From: Photorhabdus luminescens subsp. luminescens
Lineage (GTDB): Bacteria; Pseudomonadota; Gammaproteobacteria; Enterobacterales; Enterobacteriaceae
Direction: 5' to 3'
Length of the DNA stretch: 64,000 nt
Assembly (NCBI RefSeq): GCF_001083805.1
Contig: NZ_JXSK01000013.1
Coordinates: forward strand, 41,085-105,084
The position numbers and the translations under genes are program-made. This document shows, one piece after another, positions 9,504-21,088 of this stretch. Under the pieces are notes generated by a model, which saw only the letters and a list, made by a program, of their open reading frames with translations, did no database searches and was not told the DNA's origin. Numbering within the stretch: position 1 is the first letter of the stretch; each line of letters opens with the position of its first letter.

Positions 9504-10499
9504 TTATCGCTGCGGAAGATAACGCAGCGGGTTTACGGATTTTCCCTTGTAACGAATTTCAAAGTGTAATCTTACAGAACTGGTACCCGTGCTACCCATA
9601 GTGGCAATTTTTTGCCCCGCCTTGATGTCCTGTTGCTCACGAACTAGCATTGTATCGTTATGAGCATAGGCACTCAGGTAGTCATCGTTATGTTTTATAA
9701 TTATTAGATTTCCATATCCGCGTAAGGCGTTTCCGGCGTAGACAACTCGACCACCTGCTGTCGCAAATACTGACTGGCCCCTGCTACCTGCGATATCAAT
9801 CCCTTTGTTACCCCCTTGGGTATCAGAGAAACTCTCAATCATTTTACCTTCAGCCGGCCACATCCAACTGCTAACAACACTGTTTCCACTGCTCGCGGTT
9901 GTCGTCGGTGATTCTAAATACGTATTGTTTACTGTTGACGTAGTTGCCCGTGGCAACATTTTTACACTCTTTTGTATCCCGGAATTTGCAGGATACGCAT
10001 TAGTTGATTGAGAATCAACCAGGGCTGTTTGCTTTTGATTATGGTTATAAGTGGTTAACATCCCGCTACTACCGGTCCTCAAAGTCTGCCCCACCGTCAG
10101 ACTGTAAGGTTCTGAAATATTATTTTTGCTCGCAAGATCACGAAAATCATTACCTGTGATCCAAGCGATATAAAACAGAGTATCACCATGCCTGACCGTA
10201 TAAGCGCTGCCGTTATAGCTGCCCTTAGGAATACTGTCATAATCACGGTTATAAACAATTTTCCCCTGCAAATTGCTATCAGTCTCACTCATTGATGAAG
10301 GTGAAGATAGCATCGGCGTAGATATAGCAGAATTGCCAGAATATATTACTGGATGACTACTCCCTCTGCTTTGTTTTTGATCAATACTGGTGATAGGCGC
10401 AGGACGAGTTGGCGTATTTGTACAGCCGACTAACCAAGCTCCCATCAATAAACACGTTACAATCCGCTGTATTTTTTTCATTGGGCTTCCCGAATTCAT
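9504..10499 (-). CDS. nlpD: Murein hydrolase activator NlpD (lipoprotein)
   Basis: About 331 residues from the ATG giving MNSGSPMKK, which matches the E. coli N-terminus and has AAGGA just upstream; a second ATG 18 bp later is possible. A lipobox (LVGC, Cys about residue 26) anchors it to the outer membrane. A LysM domain ([16 protein letters not shown], about residues 99-143) binds septal peptidoglycan. The C-terminal LytM/M23 domain is degenerate: the usual H-x3-D is N-x3-D (NKGIDIAG) and only one His of the H-x-H remains (LHFEIR). This fits its known role as a non-enzymatic activator of the amidase AmiC. It lies upstream of rpoS. Confidence 0.95.
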   Translation of the reverse strand: MNSGSPMKKIQRIVTCLLMGAWLVGCTNTPTRPAPITSIDQKQSRGSSHPVIYSGNSAISTPMLSSPSSMSETDSNLQGKIVYNRDYDSIPKGSYNGSAYTVRHGDTLFYIAWITGNDFRDLASKNNISEPYSLTVGQTLRTGSSGMLTTYNHNQKQTALVDSQSTNAYPANSGIQKSVKMLPRATTSTVNNTYLESPTTTASSGNSVVSSWMWPAEGKMIESFSDTQGGNKGIDIAGSRGQSVFATAGGRVVYAGNALRGYGNLIIIKHNDDYLSAYAHNDTMLVREQQDIKAGQKIATMGSTGTSSVRLHFEIRYKGKSVNPLRYLPQR

Positions 10500-10650
10500 A
10501 TTTCCTTCCCCCATAACGGCAAAGATAAGCGTAAAAGTTAATAATTTCTAAAGGTTATACATAACTAAAAAAATTCCAAAACGAAAGTAATTTCGCTTAT
10601 TAAAGCAAATATAACCATTAATTGAAAAATAGTTGCAATAGGCTATGAAC

Positions 10651-11277
10651 TTAAGCCAGTTCCCCTTGCACAAGGGGCACAAAACGCACAGCTTCGATCA
10701 CTTCACTATGAAAACCATTGCCATGACGTTTCACGGATTTAAGAGTTTGTGTACGCTCACCCACCGGTAAAACCATCACTCCCCCATCCGTAAGCTGAAG
10801 CATCAATTCTTGTGGGATATACGGAGGCGCTGCGGTCACAATAATAGCATCAAATAACCCACGAGACGGCCATCCTTGCCAACCATCCCCATGACGAGTT
10901 GAAACATTATGCAAATCAAGCTGTTTCAACCTCCGTTTAGCCTGCCACTGTAAGCCCTTGATCCGTTCTACCGAGAAAACATGTTTGACCAAATGCGCTA
11001 ATATTGCCGTCTGATAACCAGATCCGGTACCAATTTCCAAAACCTTAGCATCGGGTGTTAACTGAAGTAGTTCCGTCATACGGGCGACAATATAAGGCTG
11101 AGAAATCGTTTGCCCATGACCAATAGGCAAAGCTGTATTTTCATACGCTTTATGCGCCAGTGCTTCATCGACAAAACGTTCCCTAGGCACGGCGGAAATA
11201 GCAGCCAGTAAACGTTCATCTTTTATTCCCTGCTGGCGTAATTGTGTCAGCAAATTTTTCATTGCCCGACTCAGCAT
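10651..11277 (-). CDS. pcm: Protein-L-isoaspartate O-methyltransferase
   Basis: 208 residues, the same length as E. coli Pcm. It methylates L-isoaspartyl residues in damaged proteins using SAM, to start their repair. Motif I of the SAM site ([15 protein letters not shown]) is at about residues 80-94, preceded by [13 protein letters not shown] and followed by the AIIVTAAPP motif. It starts inside the 3' end of surE (7-bp overlap), the usual surE-pcm coupling that precedes nlpD-rpoS in enterobacteria. Intact. Confidence 0.97.
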   Translation of the reverse strand: MLSRAMKNLLTQLRQQGIKDERLLAAISAVPRERFVDEALAHKAYENTALPIGHGQTISQPYIVARMTELLQLTPDAKVLEIGTGSGYQTAILAHLVKHVFSVERIKGLQWQAKRRLKQLDLHNVSTRHGDGWQGWPSRGLFDAIIVTAAPPYIPQELMLQLTDGGVMVLPVGERTQTLKSVKRHGNGFHSEVIEAVRFVPLVQGELA

Positions 11278-12035
11278 TCTCCATCAACCTCAGCTTTAGC
11301 TAACCAATCTTTTACTAACGCCTGCGCTTTATACGCAGTCAGATCTACCTGTAATGGCGTAATAGATACATATCCCTGTTCCACCGCCGCAAAATCTGTT
11401 TCAGGGCCAGCGTCATGTTTATCTCCCGGCGGCCCCAACCAGTAAAGCATGTTGCCTTTCGGATCTTGCATAGCATAAACTTCTTCCGCAGCATGACGGC
11501 TACCACAACGTGTTACCCGAAAACCTTTAATTTGCTCAAGCGGCAGATCAGGAACATTCACATTTAAAATATTACCCGCTCTTAAAGGCGTTGTTTGTAA
11601 CATTTGTAGCAAACGACATGTGATTTCCGCCGCTGTTTGGTAATGCAATTCGCCATCAAGTGAAATAGCCAATGCCGGTAATCCCAAGTGACGCCCTTCC
11701 ATCGCAGCAGCAACCGTACCGGAATAAATCACATCATCCCCAAGGTTGGGGCCGCGATTAATGCCGGAAACAACAATTTCAGGACGCGGGAGAACCAAGC
11801 GATTAACACCAAGATAAACACAATCCGTTGGTGTGCCGCCCAACACCGAGATATCACCATTCTCCAACGTATTAACACTTAATGAGCGATCAAGGGTCAA
11901 CGCATTAGATGCGCCACTCCGATTACGATCGGGCGCAACAACCTGCACATGGTAACTTTTCCGCAACGCTGCCGCTAAAACCTGAATCCCTGGAGCGGTT
12001 ACACCGTCATCATTACTCAACAATATTCGTAACAT
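11271..12035 (-). CDS. surE: 5'/3'-nucleotidase SurE
   Basis: 254 residues from the ATG giving [17 protein letters not shown]; an in-frame upstream extension exists but lies inside truD. SurE is a metal-dependent nucleotidase acting on 5'- and 3'-NMPs and short polyphosphate. The metal-binding DD lies in SNDDG at residues 7-11, with further conserved stretches [11 protein letters not shown] and [24 protein letters not shown]. It overlaps truD upstream by 23 bp and pcm downstream by 7 bp, so translation is likely coupled along this operon. Confidence 0.97.
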   Translation of the reverse strand: MLRILLSNDDGVTAPGIQVLAAALRKSYHVQVVAPDRNRSGASNALTLDRSLSVNTLENGDISVLGGTPTDCVYLGVNRLVLPRPEIVVSGINRGPNLGDDVIYSGTVAAAMEGRHLGLPALAISLDGELHYQTAAEITCRLLQMLQTTPLRAGNILNVNVPDLPLEQIKGFRVTRCGSRHAAEEVYAMQDPKGNMLYWLGPPGDKHDAGPETDFAAVEQGYVSITPLQVDLTAYKAQALVKDWLAKAEVDGEC

Positions 12036-13062
12036 TATTTTGATCCTGATTGATAATTTCCCTGACCACGCTGGTAGCAAAACTGCCAGCGGGTAACCAG
12101 AAACTGATTTTCACCGTGTCATTATCTTGCCATTGCCAACTCAGATTCTGAGGCTGCACCAGAATCGCCCTACGGGAACCATCCACCCTTTCACGCTTGA
12201 TAAGCTCCCACAATGATTCATAAGGCTGCAAATATTGCCGTTCAAAATCCGCAGCTTGATGCTGCGTTCCCAATTCACCATCACCAGGCAACGGTGCAGT
12301 TATTTGTAATTCTCCATCGATCACCCGCTGTTGCAATAAAGGCAATTCAGTTTCATCAGCGACAAACCAACTACCACGCCCCGTTAATTGTAAGGCGTCA
12401 CCCTTCATTACCTGTTGCTGTTGTTTCAGAACAATCCGCGCACTGGCTACCGCATTAAACATAGCACTACGACTGGCCGACAGATAAAAACTACGTTTAT
12501 TTCTCTCTTTGACTCGGATTTCATTATTTGCCCAACGCTGCGCTTGGATCAGATTCTGTCCATCCCGACCAAAACGCTGTTCACCAAAATAGTTAGGCAC
12601 GCCGCCTTGCTGAATCAGCCGTAGTCTATTTTCAACCAATTGGTGATGGCTGATTTCCCGCAAAATCAACGTAAATGAATTTCCTTTCAATGCGCCAATG
12701 CGCAGTTTACGTTTCTGACGGGCCGTCGTCAGAACTTCACATCCTTCAAGCTGAAACGAGGCAAAATCAGGTTCTTGTTTGCCCGGTAAGTGCAAACAAA
12801 ACCACTGTTCTGTCACGGCATGACGGTCTTTTAAACCGGCATAACTGACCGATCTAGACGGTATACCAGCAAAACGAGCGAGGTTATCTGCAACAAATTG
12901 GGTATTACAACCCGTTTTACGGATGTGCGCCATTAAGTGCTCACCTTCTCCATCAGGAGAAAATCCCAAATCTTCACAGACAATAAAATCTTCCGGCGAG
13001 GCTTTTAGTATCCCCGTCGCTTCTGGTTGCCCATACAGCCAATTTAATTCAGCCAATACCAT
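12013..13062 (-). CDS. truD: tRNA pseudouridine(13) synthase TruD
   Basis: 349 residues as in E. coli. Converts U13 to pseudouridine in tRNA-Glu. The catalytic Asp lies in [13 protein letters not shown] (about residues 75-87), and the conserved [12 protein letters not shown] motif is in the middle. It follows ispF by 3 bp and overlaps surE by 23 bp. The order ispD-ispF-truD-surE-pcm-nlpD-rpoS is the standard enterobacterial one. Confidence 0.97.
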   Translation of the reverse strand: MVLAELNWLYGQPEATGILKASPEDFIVCEDLGFSPDGEGEHLMAHIRKTGCNTQFVADNLARFAGIPSRSVSYAGLKDRHAVTEQWFCLHLPGKQEPDFASFQLEGCEVLTTARQKRKLRIGALKGNSFTLILREISHHQLVENRLRLIQQGGVPNYFGEQRFGRDGQNLIQAQRWANNEIRVKERNKRSFYLSASRSAMFNAVASARIVLKQQQQVMKGDALQLTGRGSWFVADETELPLLQQRVIDGELQITAPLPGDGELGTQHQAADFERQYLQPYESLWELIKRERVDGSRRAILVQPQNLSWQWQDNDTVKISFWLPAGSFATSVVREIINQDQNNVTNIVE

Positions 13063-13065
13063 CCA

Positions 13066-13539
13066 TTATTCCTTAACCAGTAAAGCAACCGCTTCGCAAG
13101 CAATACCTTCTTTACGCCCAACAAATCCCAATTTTTCGGTAGTTGTGGCTTTAACATTGATATCATCAATGTGACATTGCAGATCTTCTGCCAGATTGAC
13201 TCTCATTTGTGGGATATGCGGCAGCATTTTGGGTGCTTGAGCGATAATCGTAATATCCAGATTACCAATTCGATAACCCTTTTCTCTAATACGTGAATAG
13301 GCTTCGCGCAATAATTTACGGCTATCCACCCCTTTAAACGCTGGATCAGTATCTGGGAATAATTTCCCAATATCGCCCAATGCCGCAGCACCTAACAAAG
13401 CATCAGTCGCCGCATGGAGAGCAACATCACCATCGGAATGCGCCAACAACCCTTGTTCATAAGGAATACGAACACCACCGATAATAATCGGCCCTTCACC
13501 ACCAAATTTATGTACATCGAAACCGTGTCCGATCCTCAT
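13066..13539 (-). CDS. ispF: 2-C-methyl-D-erythritol 2,4-cyclodiphosphate synthase
   Basis: 157 residues (E. coli 159). Catalyses the fifth step of the MEP isoprenoid pathway, cyclising CDP-ME-2-phosphate with loss of CMP. The zinc site is the N-terminal GHGFDVHKF (D-x-H at residues 8 and 10) with the later His in [20 protein letters not shown]. The terminal [19 protein letters not shown] motif is intact. It lies 13 bp after ispD, the previous-but-one enzyme of the pathway. Confidence 0.97.
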   Translation of the reverse strand: MRIGHGFDVHKFGGEGPIIIGGVRIPYEQGLLAHSDGDVALHAATDALLGAAALGDIGKLFPDTDPAFKGVDSRKLLREAYSRIREKGYRIGNLDITIIAQAPKMLPHIPQMRVNLAEDLQCHIDDINVKATTTEKLGFVGRKEGIACEAVALLVKE

Positions 13540-13552
13540 GATGTCTGTTCCT

Positions 13553-14287
13553 CTATTTTCTAGACAGATAAAATTCTGCCAATGCCAAATCTTCAGGGCG
13601 CGTAACTTTTATATTGTCCGAACGCCCGTTAACCAACACCGGTTGGTAACCACAATATTCCAGTGCGGAAGCTTCATCTGTAATATTAGCGTGTTGCGAA
13701 AGCGCTTTTGACAAACAATCCCTTAGTAACATCAATGGAAAAAACTGCGGTGTCAGCCCATGCCAGAGATCTTGCCGTTCTACCGTATGGTCAATAACTT
13801 GACCAACCCGTCCACGTTTCATCGTATCGCGGACCGGCGAGGCCAGAATACCGCCGCATACAATATTTCCCTGCTCATCTGCTACTGCCAATTGCAGCAA
13901 ACGTTCAAGATCATCACGGTGTAAACAAGGGCGGGCTGCATCATGCACTAAAACCCAACAATTATTATCACTGCCAGTCAAATGGGCGAGATGATTTAAA
14001 CCAGCCAGCACAGAATCTGCTCGCTGTTCACCACCCACTACCGTAGTAATGCGCGAATCTGATGCAACCTCAAGGGAATGAAACTGTGTGTCCGCGGGAT
14101 TTAAAACAATCACAACATGCCGAATACGGGGATGATCAAGTAATAGAGCCAACGTATGCTCAATAATGGTCTTTCCGGCAATAGACAGGTATTGCTTTGG
14201 GCAATCCGAATTCATTCGGCTACCAATACCCGCTGCTGGTACCAAAGCCATAATATCAGCACAGGAATGAAGTAATAGATTGTTCAT
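13553..14287 (-). CDS. ispD: 2-C-methyl-D-erythritol 4-phosphate cytidylyltransferase
   Basis: 244 residues. Transfers CMP from CTP to MEP in the third step of the MEP pathway. The nucleotide-binding PAAGIGSRM near residue 17 is followed by [29 protein letters not shown] is the metal/CTP region and the C-terminal ITDEASALE motif is present. An additional ten or so residues precede the family core. It lies 5 bp after ftsB and 13 bp before ispF. Confidence 0.97.
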   Translation of the reverse strand: MNNLLLHSCADIMALVPAAGIGSRMNSDCPKQYLSIAGKTIIEHTLALLLDHPRIRHVVIVLNPADTQFHSLEVASDSRITTVVGGEQRADSVLAGLNHLAHLTGSDNNCWVLVHDAARPCLHRDDLERLLQLAVADEQGNIVCGGILASPVRDTMKRGRVGQVIDHTVERQDLWHGLTPQFFPLMLLRDCLSKALSQHANITDEASALEYCGYQPVLVNGRSDNIKVTRPEDLALAEFYLSRK

Positions 14288-14292
14288 TTTAA

Positions 14293-14613
14293 TTATTGAG
14301 TTTTATTTGGAGTCGAGGGACGCGAAGTGTTTTCTTTAGATTTATCAACGATTAAACGATAAAAAGTTTCACCCGGTTTGATCATGCCTAATTCACTACG
14401 GGATCGTTCTTCGATGGCTTCCTGTCCACCAGTAAGATCATCAATTTCCGCCGATAACTGATCGTTACGCGCTTTAAGTTTGCTGTTATTACGTTCTTGC
14501 ATCGCAACATCATTCTTAACCCGCACATAATCATGAATGCCGTTTTTACCAAGCCACAGTGAATACTGTAACCATCCGAGTAAAACCAGTAATAGTAGCG
14601 TCAGCTTACCCAT
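14293..14613 (-). CDS. ftsB: Cell division protein FtsB
   Basis: 106 residues: a short cytoplasmic start, one membrane helix ([19 protein letters not shown], residues 4-22), then a periplasmic coiled coil rich in Asn/Lys/Glu. FtsB forms the FtsQLB divisome complex that licenses septal peptidoglycan synthesis. It is the first gene of the ftsB-ispD-ispF-truD-surE-pcm-nlpD run. The C-terminal tail is Ser/Thr/Asn-rich and not conserved. Confidence 0.95.
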   Translation of the reverse strand: MGKLTLLLLVLLGWLQYSLWLGKNGIHDYVRVKNDVAMQERNNSKLKARNDQLSAEIDDLTGGQEAIEERSRSELGMIKPGETFYRLIVDKSKENTSRPSTPNKTQ

Positions 14614-14714
14614 TTCCGCCCCCTGAAATATCTGTCAATCATCCCATAACTCAAAGAATGACGCTACTATCACAAAACAGGAATAGGGAAAATAGTTAAA
14701 TGAAGTCGTTACAT

Positions 14715-14746
14715 AAGCACATCATTTAAGATGCAATAATGTGCTT
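14715..14746. terminator. Hairpin between cysC and ftsB
   Basis: An 8-bp stem (AAGCACAT/ATGTGCTT) with a 16-nt loop, 15 bp after the cysC stop. On the strand of the cys genes the hairpin lacks a strong T tract. It separates the cysGDNC operon from the ftsB operon, so I read it as a probable terminator. Confidence 0.45.
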
Positions 14747-14761
14747 TTGTTAATTTATACG

Positions 14762-15376
14762 CTATGGATTCATGCCGCGCTTTTCTAATGCCGCTAGCAA
14801 TTGGGCCACAGAAGCTTCAACGGGTTGTTGACCTGGAAGATAAATTTCCGGGTTATCGGGAACTTCATAGACCGAATCAATCCCCGTGAAATGACGAATT
14901 TCACCGGCACGGGCTTTTTTGTACAATCCTTTCGGATCACGAGATTCGCAAATCTCCAACGGTGTATCGACAAAAACTTCAATAAATTTCCCCGGTTCCA
15001 GCAGTTCACGAACCTTTTGCCGCTCTGCTTTATGAGGAGAGATAAAAGCCGTCAGCACGACTAAACCCGCATCGACCATTAGACTAGCAACCTCACCCAC
15101 ACGGCGGATATTTTCCTGCCTATCCTGTTCAGAAAAACCCAAATCACTACAAAGGCCATGACGCAAGTTATCGCCATCAAGCAAATAAGTTTTTATTCCC
15201 TGTTGAAACAGGGCCTGCTCTAAGGCCCCAGCCACAGTAGATTTCCCTGAACCCGATAAACCAGTGAACCAAATAACCAATGCAGGATGTCCATTTTCAA
15301 CCTCCCGCTGCGCTCTGGTCAGTTGATGTGAATGCCAGACAACGTTTTCTGATGCCAGATTTTCAATGTCAGCCAA
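14762..15376 (-). CDS. cysC: Adenylyl-sulfate kinase
   Basis: 204 residues. Phosphorylates APS to PAPS, the second step of sulfate activation. P-loop GLSGSGKST near residue 40; APS-binding DGDNLRHGL and the [10 protein letters not shown] segment follow. It is 1 bp from cysN and last in the cysG-cysD-cysN-cysC operon. Length and motifs are normal. Confidence 0.97.
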   Translation of the reverse strand: MADIENLASENVVWHSHQLTRAQREVENGHPALVIWFTGLSGSGKSTVAGALEQALFQQGIKTYLLDGDNLRHGLCSDLGFSEQDRQENIRRVGEVASLMVDAGLVVLTAFISPHKAERQKVRELLEPGKFIEVFVDTPLEICESRDPKGLYKKARAGEIRHFTGIDSVYEVPDNPEIYLPGQQPVEASVAQLLAALEKRGMNP

Positions 15377-15377
15377 T

Positions 15378-16820
15378 TTATTTACCTCCCAGTAAATCTC
15401 TGGCCCCCCAATGAGGGAAATGACGACGAATCAACCGATTCAATTCCAGTTCAAATTCACTGAATTCTTTTGGCCCTTCATAAACATCTGTCTGAATTTC
15501 ACGCACTAATCCCGCGCCAACAGTGACATTAGTCAGTCGATCGATCAAAATAATACCGCCAGTGTCGCTATTTTGCTGATAGCTATCGAGCATTAATGGC
15601 TCTTCAAAAGAAAACTCCACCGATCCGATGGCGTTCAATGGTAAATCAACGGCCACCCGCTGTGTCAGGTGAGTAATATCCACCTGGTACTGAATATTCT
15701 CAACTTTCCCACGGCTCTTTTTACCCGCCACTTTGATATCAAGATTCTGCCCCTGCACCAAAGGCTGTTCAGACATCCATACCACATCCACCAGCGCATG
15801 TCGGGTAACCCTCATCTCATCATCGGCAGAAATTAGGAGATCACCCCGGCTGATATCAATTTCATCTTTCAGCACCACCGTAATGGCTTCACCCGGAACA
15901 GCAAAATCCAAATCACCATTGAAAGTCACGATCCGCTCCACCTGTGAGCAGATACCGGATGGCATGACTTTAATTTTCTGCCCCTTACGTAAAATCCCAG
16001 ACGAAAGTGTGCCGCTGTAACCACGAAAGTCGAGATCAGGCCGACTAACATATTGTACCGGGAAACGTAGTAACTGCTCCGAGGCTTCCTTCTTTACATC
16101 AACTATTTCAAGGATATCCAACAACGTTGGTCCTTCATACCAATACATATTGCGACTTCTAGTGACAATATTATCGCCATCAAGTGCAGAGATTGGGACA
16201 AAATGAACGGCCAAATCTGTCGGCAATTGGGCAGCGAAATTCATATAATCCTGTTTGATCTGATGAAAAACTTCCTGACGATATTCCATCAGATCCATTT
16301 TATTCACTGCTACCACCAAATGGCGAATGCCTAGCAATGTACTGATAAAACTGTGACGACGGGTCTGCTCCTGAACACCTTTACGCGCATCAATCAACAG
16401 AATAGAGAGATCACACGTCGATGCACCCGTTGCCATATTACGGGTGTACTGCTCATGTCCCGGTGTATCAGCAATGATAAATTTGCGTTTTTCTGTTGAA
16501 AAATAACGATAAGCTACATCAATAGTAATACCTTGCTCGCGCTCTGCGGCAAGACCATCCACCAATAAAGCCAGATCTAATTTTTCACCCTGAGTACCAA
16601 TACGTTTACTGTCATTCTGCAATGTTGAAAGCTGATCTTCGTAGATCTGACGGGTATCATGTAACAAGCGTCCAATCAGAGTACTTTTGCCATCATCCAC
16701 ACTGCCGCATGTCAGGAAACGCAGTAATCCTTTCTCTTGTTGAGCACGCAGATAAGCTTCCACTCCGCCCTGTTGTTTAATTTGATGAGCAATGGCTTCA
16801 TTCTGTGCAAGTGCTGACAT
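15378..16820 (-). CDS. cysN: Sulfate adenylyltransferase subunit 1 (GTPase CysN)
   Basis: 480 residues. The GTPase subunit of ATP sulfurylase; GTP hydrolysis drives APS formation by CysD. EF-Tu-like motifs: P-loop GSVDDGKST near residue 38, switch [10 protein letters not shown], and the guanine motif NKMD. Domains II and III (beta barrels) follow. It lies between cysD (11 bp upstream) and cysC (1 bp downstream). Intact. Confidence 0.98.
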   Translation of the reverse strand: MSALAQNEAIAHQIKQQGGVEAYLRAQQEKGLLRFLTCGSVDDGKSTLIGRLLHDTRQIYEDQLSTLQNDSKRIGTQGEKLDLALLVDGLAAEREQGITIDVAYRYFSTEKRKFIIADTPGHEQYTRNMATGASTCDLSILLIDARKGVQEQTRRHSFISTLLGIRHLVVAVNKMDLMEYRQEVFHQIKQDYMNFAAQLPTDLAVHFVPISALDGDNIVTRSRNMYWYEGPTLLDILEIVDVKKEASEQLLRFPVQYVSRPDLDFRGYSGTLSSGILRKGQKIKVMPSGICSQVERIVTFNGDLDFAVPGEAITVVLKDEIDISRGDLLISADDEMRVTRHALVDVVWMSEQPLVQGQNLDIKVAGKKSRGKVENIQYQVDITHLTQRVAVDLPLNAIGSVEFSFEEPLMLDSYQQNSDTGGIILIDRLTNVTVGAGLVREIQTDVYEGPKEFSEFELELNRLIRRHFPHWGARDLLGGK

Positions 16821-16831
16821 GGTTGCTCTCC

Positions 16832-17740
16832 TTAGAAATAACCTTGACGTTTTTTCAGTTCCATAGAAGCCGATTGATCACTATCAATCAGCCGCCCTTG
16901 CCGCTCACTTGTCGTCGATATCAGCATCTCTTCAATAATTTCCGGCAATGTTTCAGCATCAGATTTCACTGCTCCCGTCAGCGGCCAACAACCGAGAGTA
17001 CGGAAACGAACTTTACGCTGGCTGATAACCTCACCCGGTTGCAGATCGATCCGATCATCATCAACCATAATCAGCGTACCCTCACGCTCCAATACCGGGC
17101 GTAATTTGGCAAAATAAAGAGGAACAATATCAATTTGCTCCAAATAGATATATTGCCAAACATCCAATTCAGTCCAATTAGACAGTGGGAATACGCGAAT
17201 GCTTTCACCTTTGTTAATCTGACCGTTGTAATTACGCCACAATTCAGGACGCTGGTTTTTAGGGTCCCAACGATGTGAGCGATCTCGGAAAGAATAGATC
17301 CGCTCCTTGGCCCGTGATTTTTCTTCATCACGACGGGCGCCGCCGAAAGCAGCATCAAAACCATATTTATCCAGCGCCTGTTTTAACCCTTCCGTTTTCA
17401 TGATGTCAGTGTGTTTGGCGCTACCATGCACAAATGGATTGATTCCCATTGCTTCCCCTTGCGGGTTGCGATACACCAATAGTTCAAAGCCGTAATTCTT
17501 CGCAGTACGATCACGAAACTCGTACATTTCGCGAAATTTCCATCCCGTGTCCACATGCAGCAAAGGAAATGGCAATGTTCCCGGATAGAACGCCTTGCGT
17601 GCAAGATGAAGCATGACCGAAGAGTCTTTACCGATAGAGTAAAGCATCACCGGGTTTTCAAACTCGGCGGCCACTTCCCGTATAATATGAATACTTTCAG
17701 CTTCAAGTTGCTGCAAGTGTGTCAATCTTTTCTCATCCAT
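16832..17740 (-). CDS. cysD: Sulfate adenylyltransferase subunit 2 (CysD)
   Basis: 302 residues as in E. coli. The catalytic subunit of ATP sulfurylase, making APS from ATP and sulfate. The PP-loop motif [13 protein letters not shown] is at residues 35-47, and the conserved [21 protein letters not shown] run is in the middle. It follows cysG by 9 bp on the same strand. Confidence 0.98.
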   Translation of the reverse strand: MDEKRLTHLQQLEAESIHIIREVAAEFENPVMLYSIGKDSSVMLHLARKAFYPGTLPFPLLHVDTGWKFREMYEFRDRTAKNYGFELLVYRNPQGEAMGINPFVHGSAKHTDIMKTEGLKQALDKYGFDAAFGGARRDEEKSRAKERIYSFRDRSHRWDPKNQRPELWRNYNGQINKGESIRVFPLSNWTELDVWQYIYLEQIDIVPLYFAKLRPVLEREGTLIMVDDDRIDLQPGEVISQRKVRFRTLGCWPLTGAVKSDAETLPEIIEEMLISTTSERQGRLIDSDQSASMELKKRQGYF

Positions 17741-17749
17741 TACAACTCC

Positions 17750-19162
17750 TTATGCAAAATCGACTACTGCCGGACGGCTTATCTTGGCAATAGATTGCTG
17801 ACCAAACCAAGCTATCTGATGGTGAAGTTGAGCCACCTCTCCCACCACCAATAAGGCCGGCGACGGTGCCTGTTGTGCTAACTGTTCCAGTTCAAGCAAA
17901 GTGCCGGTTAACACTTGCTGCTCTAGACGAGTACCACAACCAATGACGGCCACTGGTGTATCTTCCGCTCGCCCATGTAAAATTAATTGATGACTTATTA
18001 AGGCGGCTTTGACCGTCCCCATATAAATCACCAGAGTCTGATAACCTCTGGCTAAAGCCGGCCAATCCAGCTCATTACCCTTTTCTCGACAATGACCGGT
18101 AATAAAAGTGATACTCTGTGAGTGTTCCCGGTGAGTCAGAGGAATTCCCGCGTAAGCCGTCGCTCCGATGGCGGCAGTAATTCCCGGTACAACCTGAAAA
18201 GGAATGCCTGCTGACGCTGCAACCTGTAATTCCTCACCACCGCGGCCAAAGATAAAGGGATCACCGCCTTTAAGGCGAACCACTTTTTCCCCCCGTCTGG
18301 CAAATTTCACAATCAATCGGTTAGTTTCCTCCTGAGAAACAGAGTGATTACCCGCTCTTTTGCCAACGCAAATTTTATCTGCATCACGGCGAACCAGATC
18401 CAGTACATCGCTGCTGACCAAATGATCGTAAAGCACTACATCAGCCTGCTGAATAACTTGCAATCCCTTTAATGTCAGCAATCCCGGATCACCAGGCCCT
18501 GCCCCAACCAAAGCCAATTCTCCCTGCGAATCAGACTGTTCCAGTTGTTGCTCAAGCTGCTTTTCCGCCTGTTGAATCTGACCGTTTGTAACTAACATAG
18601 CGAAACGACCATTGAAAGCCTGTTCCCAAAAAGAACGACGCTGGCGCATGGAAGTTAATCGCTGTTTTACTCGTTCACGCCACTTCCCGGCGATGTTCGC
18701 CATCATGCCAAGGCTGGAAGGCAGTAACGCTTCCAATTTCTCGCGGATTAAACGCGCTAATACCGGTGCTTTCCCCGCTGATGAAATCGCCACCAAAACC
18801 GGAGAACGGTCAATAATTGATGGAAAAATAAATGAACAATGGGCTTGATCATCAACTACATTGACCAAAATACCGCGCTTATCAGCCTCAGAAAAAACCT
18901 GATGGTTTAGAATGCGATCATCAGTCGCAGCAATGACCAAAAAGATGCCATCAAGATATTCAGGCTGGAATTCTCCCTTATACCATTCCAGCTCGCCAGC
19001 TTGATAACGCTGTTGTAATTCAGAGCGCAATTCAGGCGCTATAACCCGTAATAATGCACCTGCCCGTAGTAGTAGAGTCGCCTTACGCGCGGCCACCTCT
19101 CCACCACCGACAAGTAATACAAGCCGCCCTTTCAGCTCAACAAATATCGGTAAGTAATCCAC
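17750..19162 (-). CDS. cysG: Siroheme synthase CysG (trifunctional)
   Basis: 470 residues starting at GTG with AAGGG upstream. The N-terminal half is the NAD-dependent precorrin-2 dehydrogenase/sirohydrochlorin ferrochelatase ([15 protein letters not shown] near residue 20). The C-terminal half is the SAM uroporphyrinogen-III methyltransferase ([14 protein letters not shown], then [15 protein letters not shown]). It makes the siroheme needed by CysI. It is first in the cysGDNC run. Its start is only 94 bp from attL, so its upstream control region now borders, or lies partly within, prophage DNA. Confidence 0.97.
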   Translation of the reverse strand: MDYLPIFVELKGRLVLLVGGGEVAARKATLLLRAGALLRVIAPELRSELQQRYQAGELEWYKGEFQPEYLDGIFLVIAATDDRILNHQVFSEADKRGILVNVVDDQAHCSFIFPSIIDRSPVLVAISSAGKAPVLARLIREKLEALLPSSLGMMANIAGKWRERVKQRLTSMRQRRSFWEQAFNGRFAMLVTNGQIQQAEKQLEQQLEQSDSQGELALVGAGPGDPGLLTLKGLQVIQQADVVLYDHLVSSDVLDLVRRDADKICVGKRAGNHSVSQEETNRLIVKFARRGEKVVRLKGGDPFIFGRGGEELQVAASAGIPFQVVPGITAAIGATAYAGIPLTHREHSQSITFITGHCREKGNELDWPALARGYQTLVIYMGTVKAALISHQLILHGRAEDTPVAVIGCGTRLEQQVLTGTLLELEQLAQQAPSPALLVVGEVAQLHHQIAWFGQQSIAKISRPAVVDFA

Positions 19163-19256
19163 AATTGCCCTTGATATCCAGTGAAATATTTATAAGTACT
19201 GAAACTGTTTCGAATGAATATATGAGTCGGTGGTAAAGTTATAAAATGACAAAATG

Positions 19257-19284
19257 GAATTAATTGTTCTGTAATGGAATATAG
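19257..19284. repeat. attL (28-bp core)
   Basis: 28-bp exact match to 52673-52700, beginning GAATTAATTG and ending TGGAATATAG. It is next to the integrase gene and not within a tRNA. The first mismatches on either side (19256 G against 52672 A, 19285 C against 52701 G) define the core. Confidence 0.93.
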
Positions 19285-19397
19285 CCAGCCACTCCGCATC
19301 AGTGCTCACGCGGGCTAGCGAAAGTAAACACGAATTACAGATCCTTAATAATCTTAATAAATCCGAGTATTTTGGGCAAAATGTGGATCACTTACCG

Positions 19398-20378
19398 CTA
19401 GTTAAATGAGTTTTCTAATGGATTCAAGCGTACCGCATCATTCAAATAATCGGGGGAAAAATGCGCGTAAATCATAGTTTGCACAATTGAAGCGTGTCCG
19501 AGTATTTTTTGTAAAGTTAGTATGTTTCCCCCATTCATCATAAAGTGGCTTGCGAATGTGTGACGTAGTACATGCGTTGCTTGTCCTTTTGGTAGATTTG
19601 GAATCATTGACTTAAGTAAGAGCCGAACATATGAGTAATTCACATCGGGAAATAATTGTCGGTTCTTATGTTGCGAAATTTCATCATAAAGTGATTTAGA
19701 GATAGGAACCGTTCTGTTCTTGCCGTTTTTTGTATCTACGAAAGTAACTTTGTGCTTTATTACCCCTTCCCTAGTCAAATATGCCGCTTCATTCCATCGG
19801 GCCCCAGTAGCTAAGCACAATCTTGCAACTTTTAAGTTGTCACCAGCCAGCGCGGACAGAAAATCTGCAATCTGTTCCAGACTGAGAAAAGCCATCTCAG
19901 CTTGGCTTTTCTTTAGCTGCTCAATTCCTTTTAATGGATGAATACCATGATATTTATCCAATTTGATTAACGTCGTGAAAACCCCACTGAGCAACATTTG
20001 CTTTTTGTTAATCGTTGCTGGTTTTATACCTGCTAGTAGCTTCTCTGCCCTGTAATCTGCAAATGTACTTTTCGTCATTTTCAGTACTGGCGGATTTTCC
20101 ATATCACGCGCCATATTCAACAAATTCTGTTTGGATTCCTTACCTGTTTTTAAAGATTGCCCCTTGTACTTCCACCACAGATCAATTAACTCAATGAGAG
20201 TCCGGCGATCCGTTGGTTTATTTAACCAGTCTTTATCGTTTTGGGTAGCGATTACCCATCGTTCATACTGCTGCGCTTCGGACTTTGTACTAAAGCGCTT
20301 GCGAATACGCTTGCCTTTACGCCCTTGCGGGCGAACATCAACAAGGTACTGCCCGCTATCTAATTTTGATACACTCAC
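19398..20378 (-). CDS. int: Phage integrase, tyrosine recombinase (P2 Int type)
   Basis: About 326 residues from a GTG giving MSVSKLDSGQYLVDVRP, which fits the P2 Int N-terminus; the frame also has a GTG 12 bp earlier at 20390. Catalytic residues are visible: Arg in GARWNEA, Lys in TKNGKNR, H-x-x-R in HVLRHTFASH, His in LGHASI, and the nucleophile Tyr in MIYAHFSP. The N-terminal arm-binding and core-binding domains precede. The gene ends 113 bp from attL, the usual position. It drives integration and excision at the 28-bp site, with the Cox-like protein the likely directionality factor. Confidence 0.95.
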   Translation of the reverse strand: MSVSKLDSGQYLVDVRPQGRKGKRIRKRFSTKSEAQQYERWVIATQNDKDWLNKPTDRRTLIELIDLWWKYKGQSLKTGKESKQNLLNMARDMENPPVLKMTKSTFADYRAEKLLAGIKPATINKKQMLLSGVFTTLIKLDKYHGIHPLKGIEQLKKSQAEMAFLSLEQIADFLSALAGDNLKVARLCLATGARWNEAAYLTREGVIKHKVTFVDTKNGKNRTVPISKSLYDEISQHKNRQLFPDVNYSYVRLLLKSMIPNLPKGQATHVLRHTFASHFMMNGGNILTLQKILGHASIVQTMIYAHFSPDYLNDAVRLNPLENSFN

Positions 20379-20473
20379 AATCAGCAACACCTACAAGATA
20401 ATCAGTACCAACTAATGAGGGCACAGCTAAGTTTATATGGCGCACCCTTAATGCGTGTATATTTTATATACGG

Positions 20474-20690
20474 CTAACCAACTTTCTGGCCGCTTTGGTT
20501 GTCGGATATGTCGTCGCACCTATCATGGGAGAGGGCTGGAGATATCTGTCCCGCCGCTTTCGACGTCTTATCTGTCATTAACCACAATGTGTACTTTTCA
20601 AATTGTGGATTTTGCGTAATTTTCGCCAATGCATTTGCTCCGGGTTCAAAATTTAGCTTGGCTTAACCCCTCTGCAACCCTAATTGCTTT
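20474..20690 (-). pseudogene. Decayed third copy of the C repressor gene
   Basis: The minus strand reads RVAEGLSQAKF, then EPGANALAKITQNPQFEKYTL, WLMTDKTSKAAGQISPALS and ends SGQKVG at a TAG (20474-20476). It aligns to the two intact repressors and shares the SGQKVG end of the second. It has no start and lacks about 20 residues, namely the helix-turn-helix part between EGLSQAKF and the NPQFEKYT segment. Its first codons overlap, in another frame, the last 28 bp of repressor copy 1. The fusion therefore also supplied that gene's unusual C-terminal residues. Confidence 0.75.
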
Positions 20691-20971
20691 GATTCAAAAC
20701 CATTAGGGGAAAGAACGGGGGATATTTGCCCTGACATTTCTAAAGTTTTATTACTCATTAGCCACATCGTGTATTTTTCAAATCTGGGATGATGAGTGAC
20801 TTTACCAATAGTTGATAAACCAGCCTCTTTATGTCCCGTTTCATAATTTTTTACAGTACTCAAACCCACCCCCAGTTCTTTTGCAAATGCGACTTGCGTT
20901 AGCCCCTCTGCTTTTCTGATAAGTCTAAGTTTTTCTGCATAACTGCTTGACAAGGTTTCCACTTGATTCAT
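20663..20971 (-). CDS. P2 C-like immunity repressor, copy 1
   Basis: 102 residues (P2 C is 99). Helix-turn-helix in LTQVAFAKELGVGLSTVKNYE near residues 24-44, then HPRFEKYTMWLMSNKT and GQISPVLSPNG typical of P2-family repressors. Its last residues (SKQLGLQRG) differ from copy 2 because of fusion with the decayed third copy. It should maintain lysogeny by repressing the early promoter. It lies downstream of copy 2 on the same strand. About 117 bp of upstream DNA carry no clear ribosome-binding site for this copy, so its expression level is uncertain. Confidence 0.85.
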   Translation of the reverse strand: MNQVETLSSSYAEKLRLIRKAEGLTQVAFAKELGVGLSTVKNYETGHKEAGLSTIGKVTHHPRFEKYTMWLMSNKTLEMSGQISPVLSPNGFESKQLGLQRG

Positions 20972-21088
20972 TGACTGATAATCACCATCACAAATATTTT
21001 CATTAATGAACTCCTTAAGTTATAAGCTAAGGGAAACGTTCAGCGCAAATCCCACCACGCCCCCAACGTATGTATATGTTATATATAG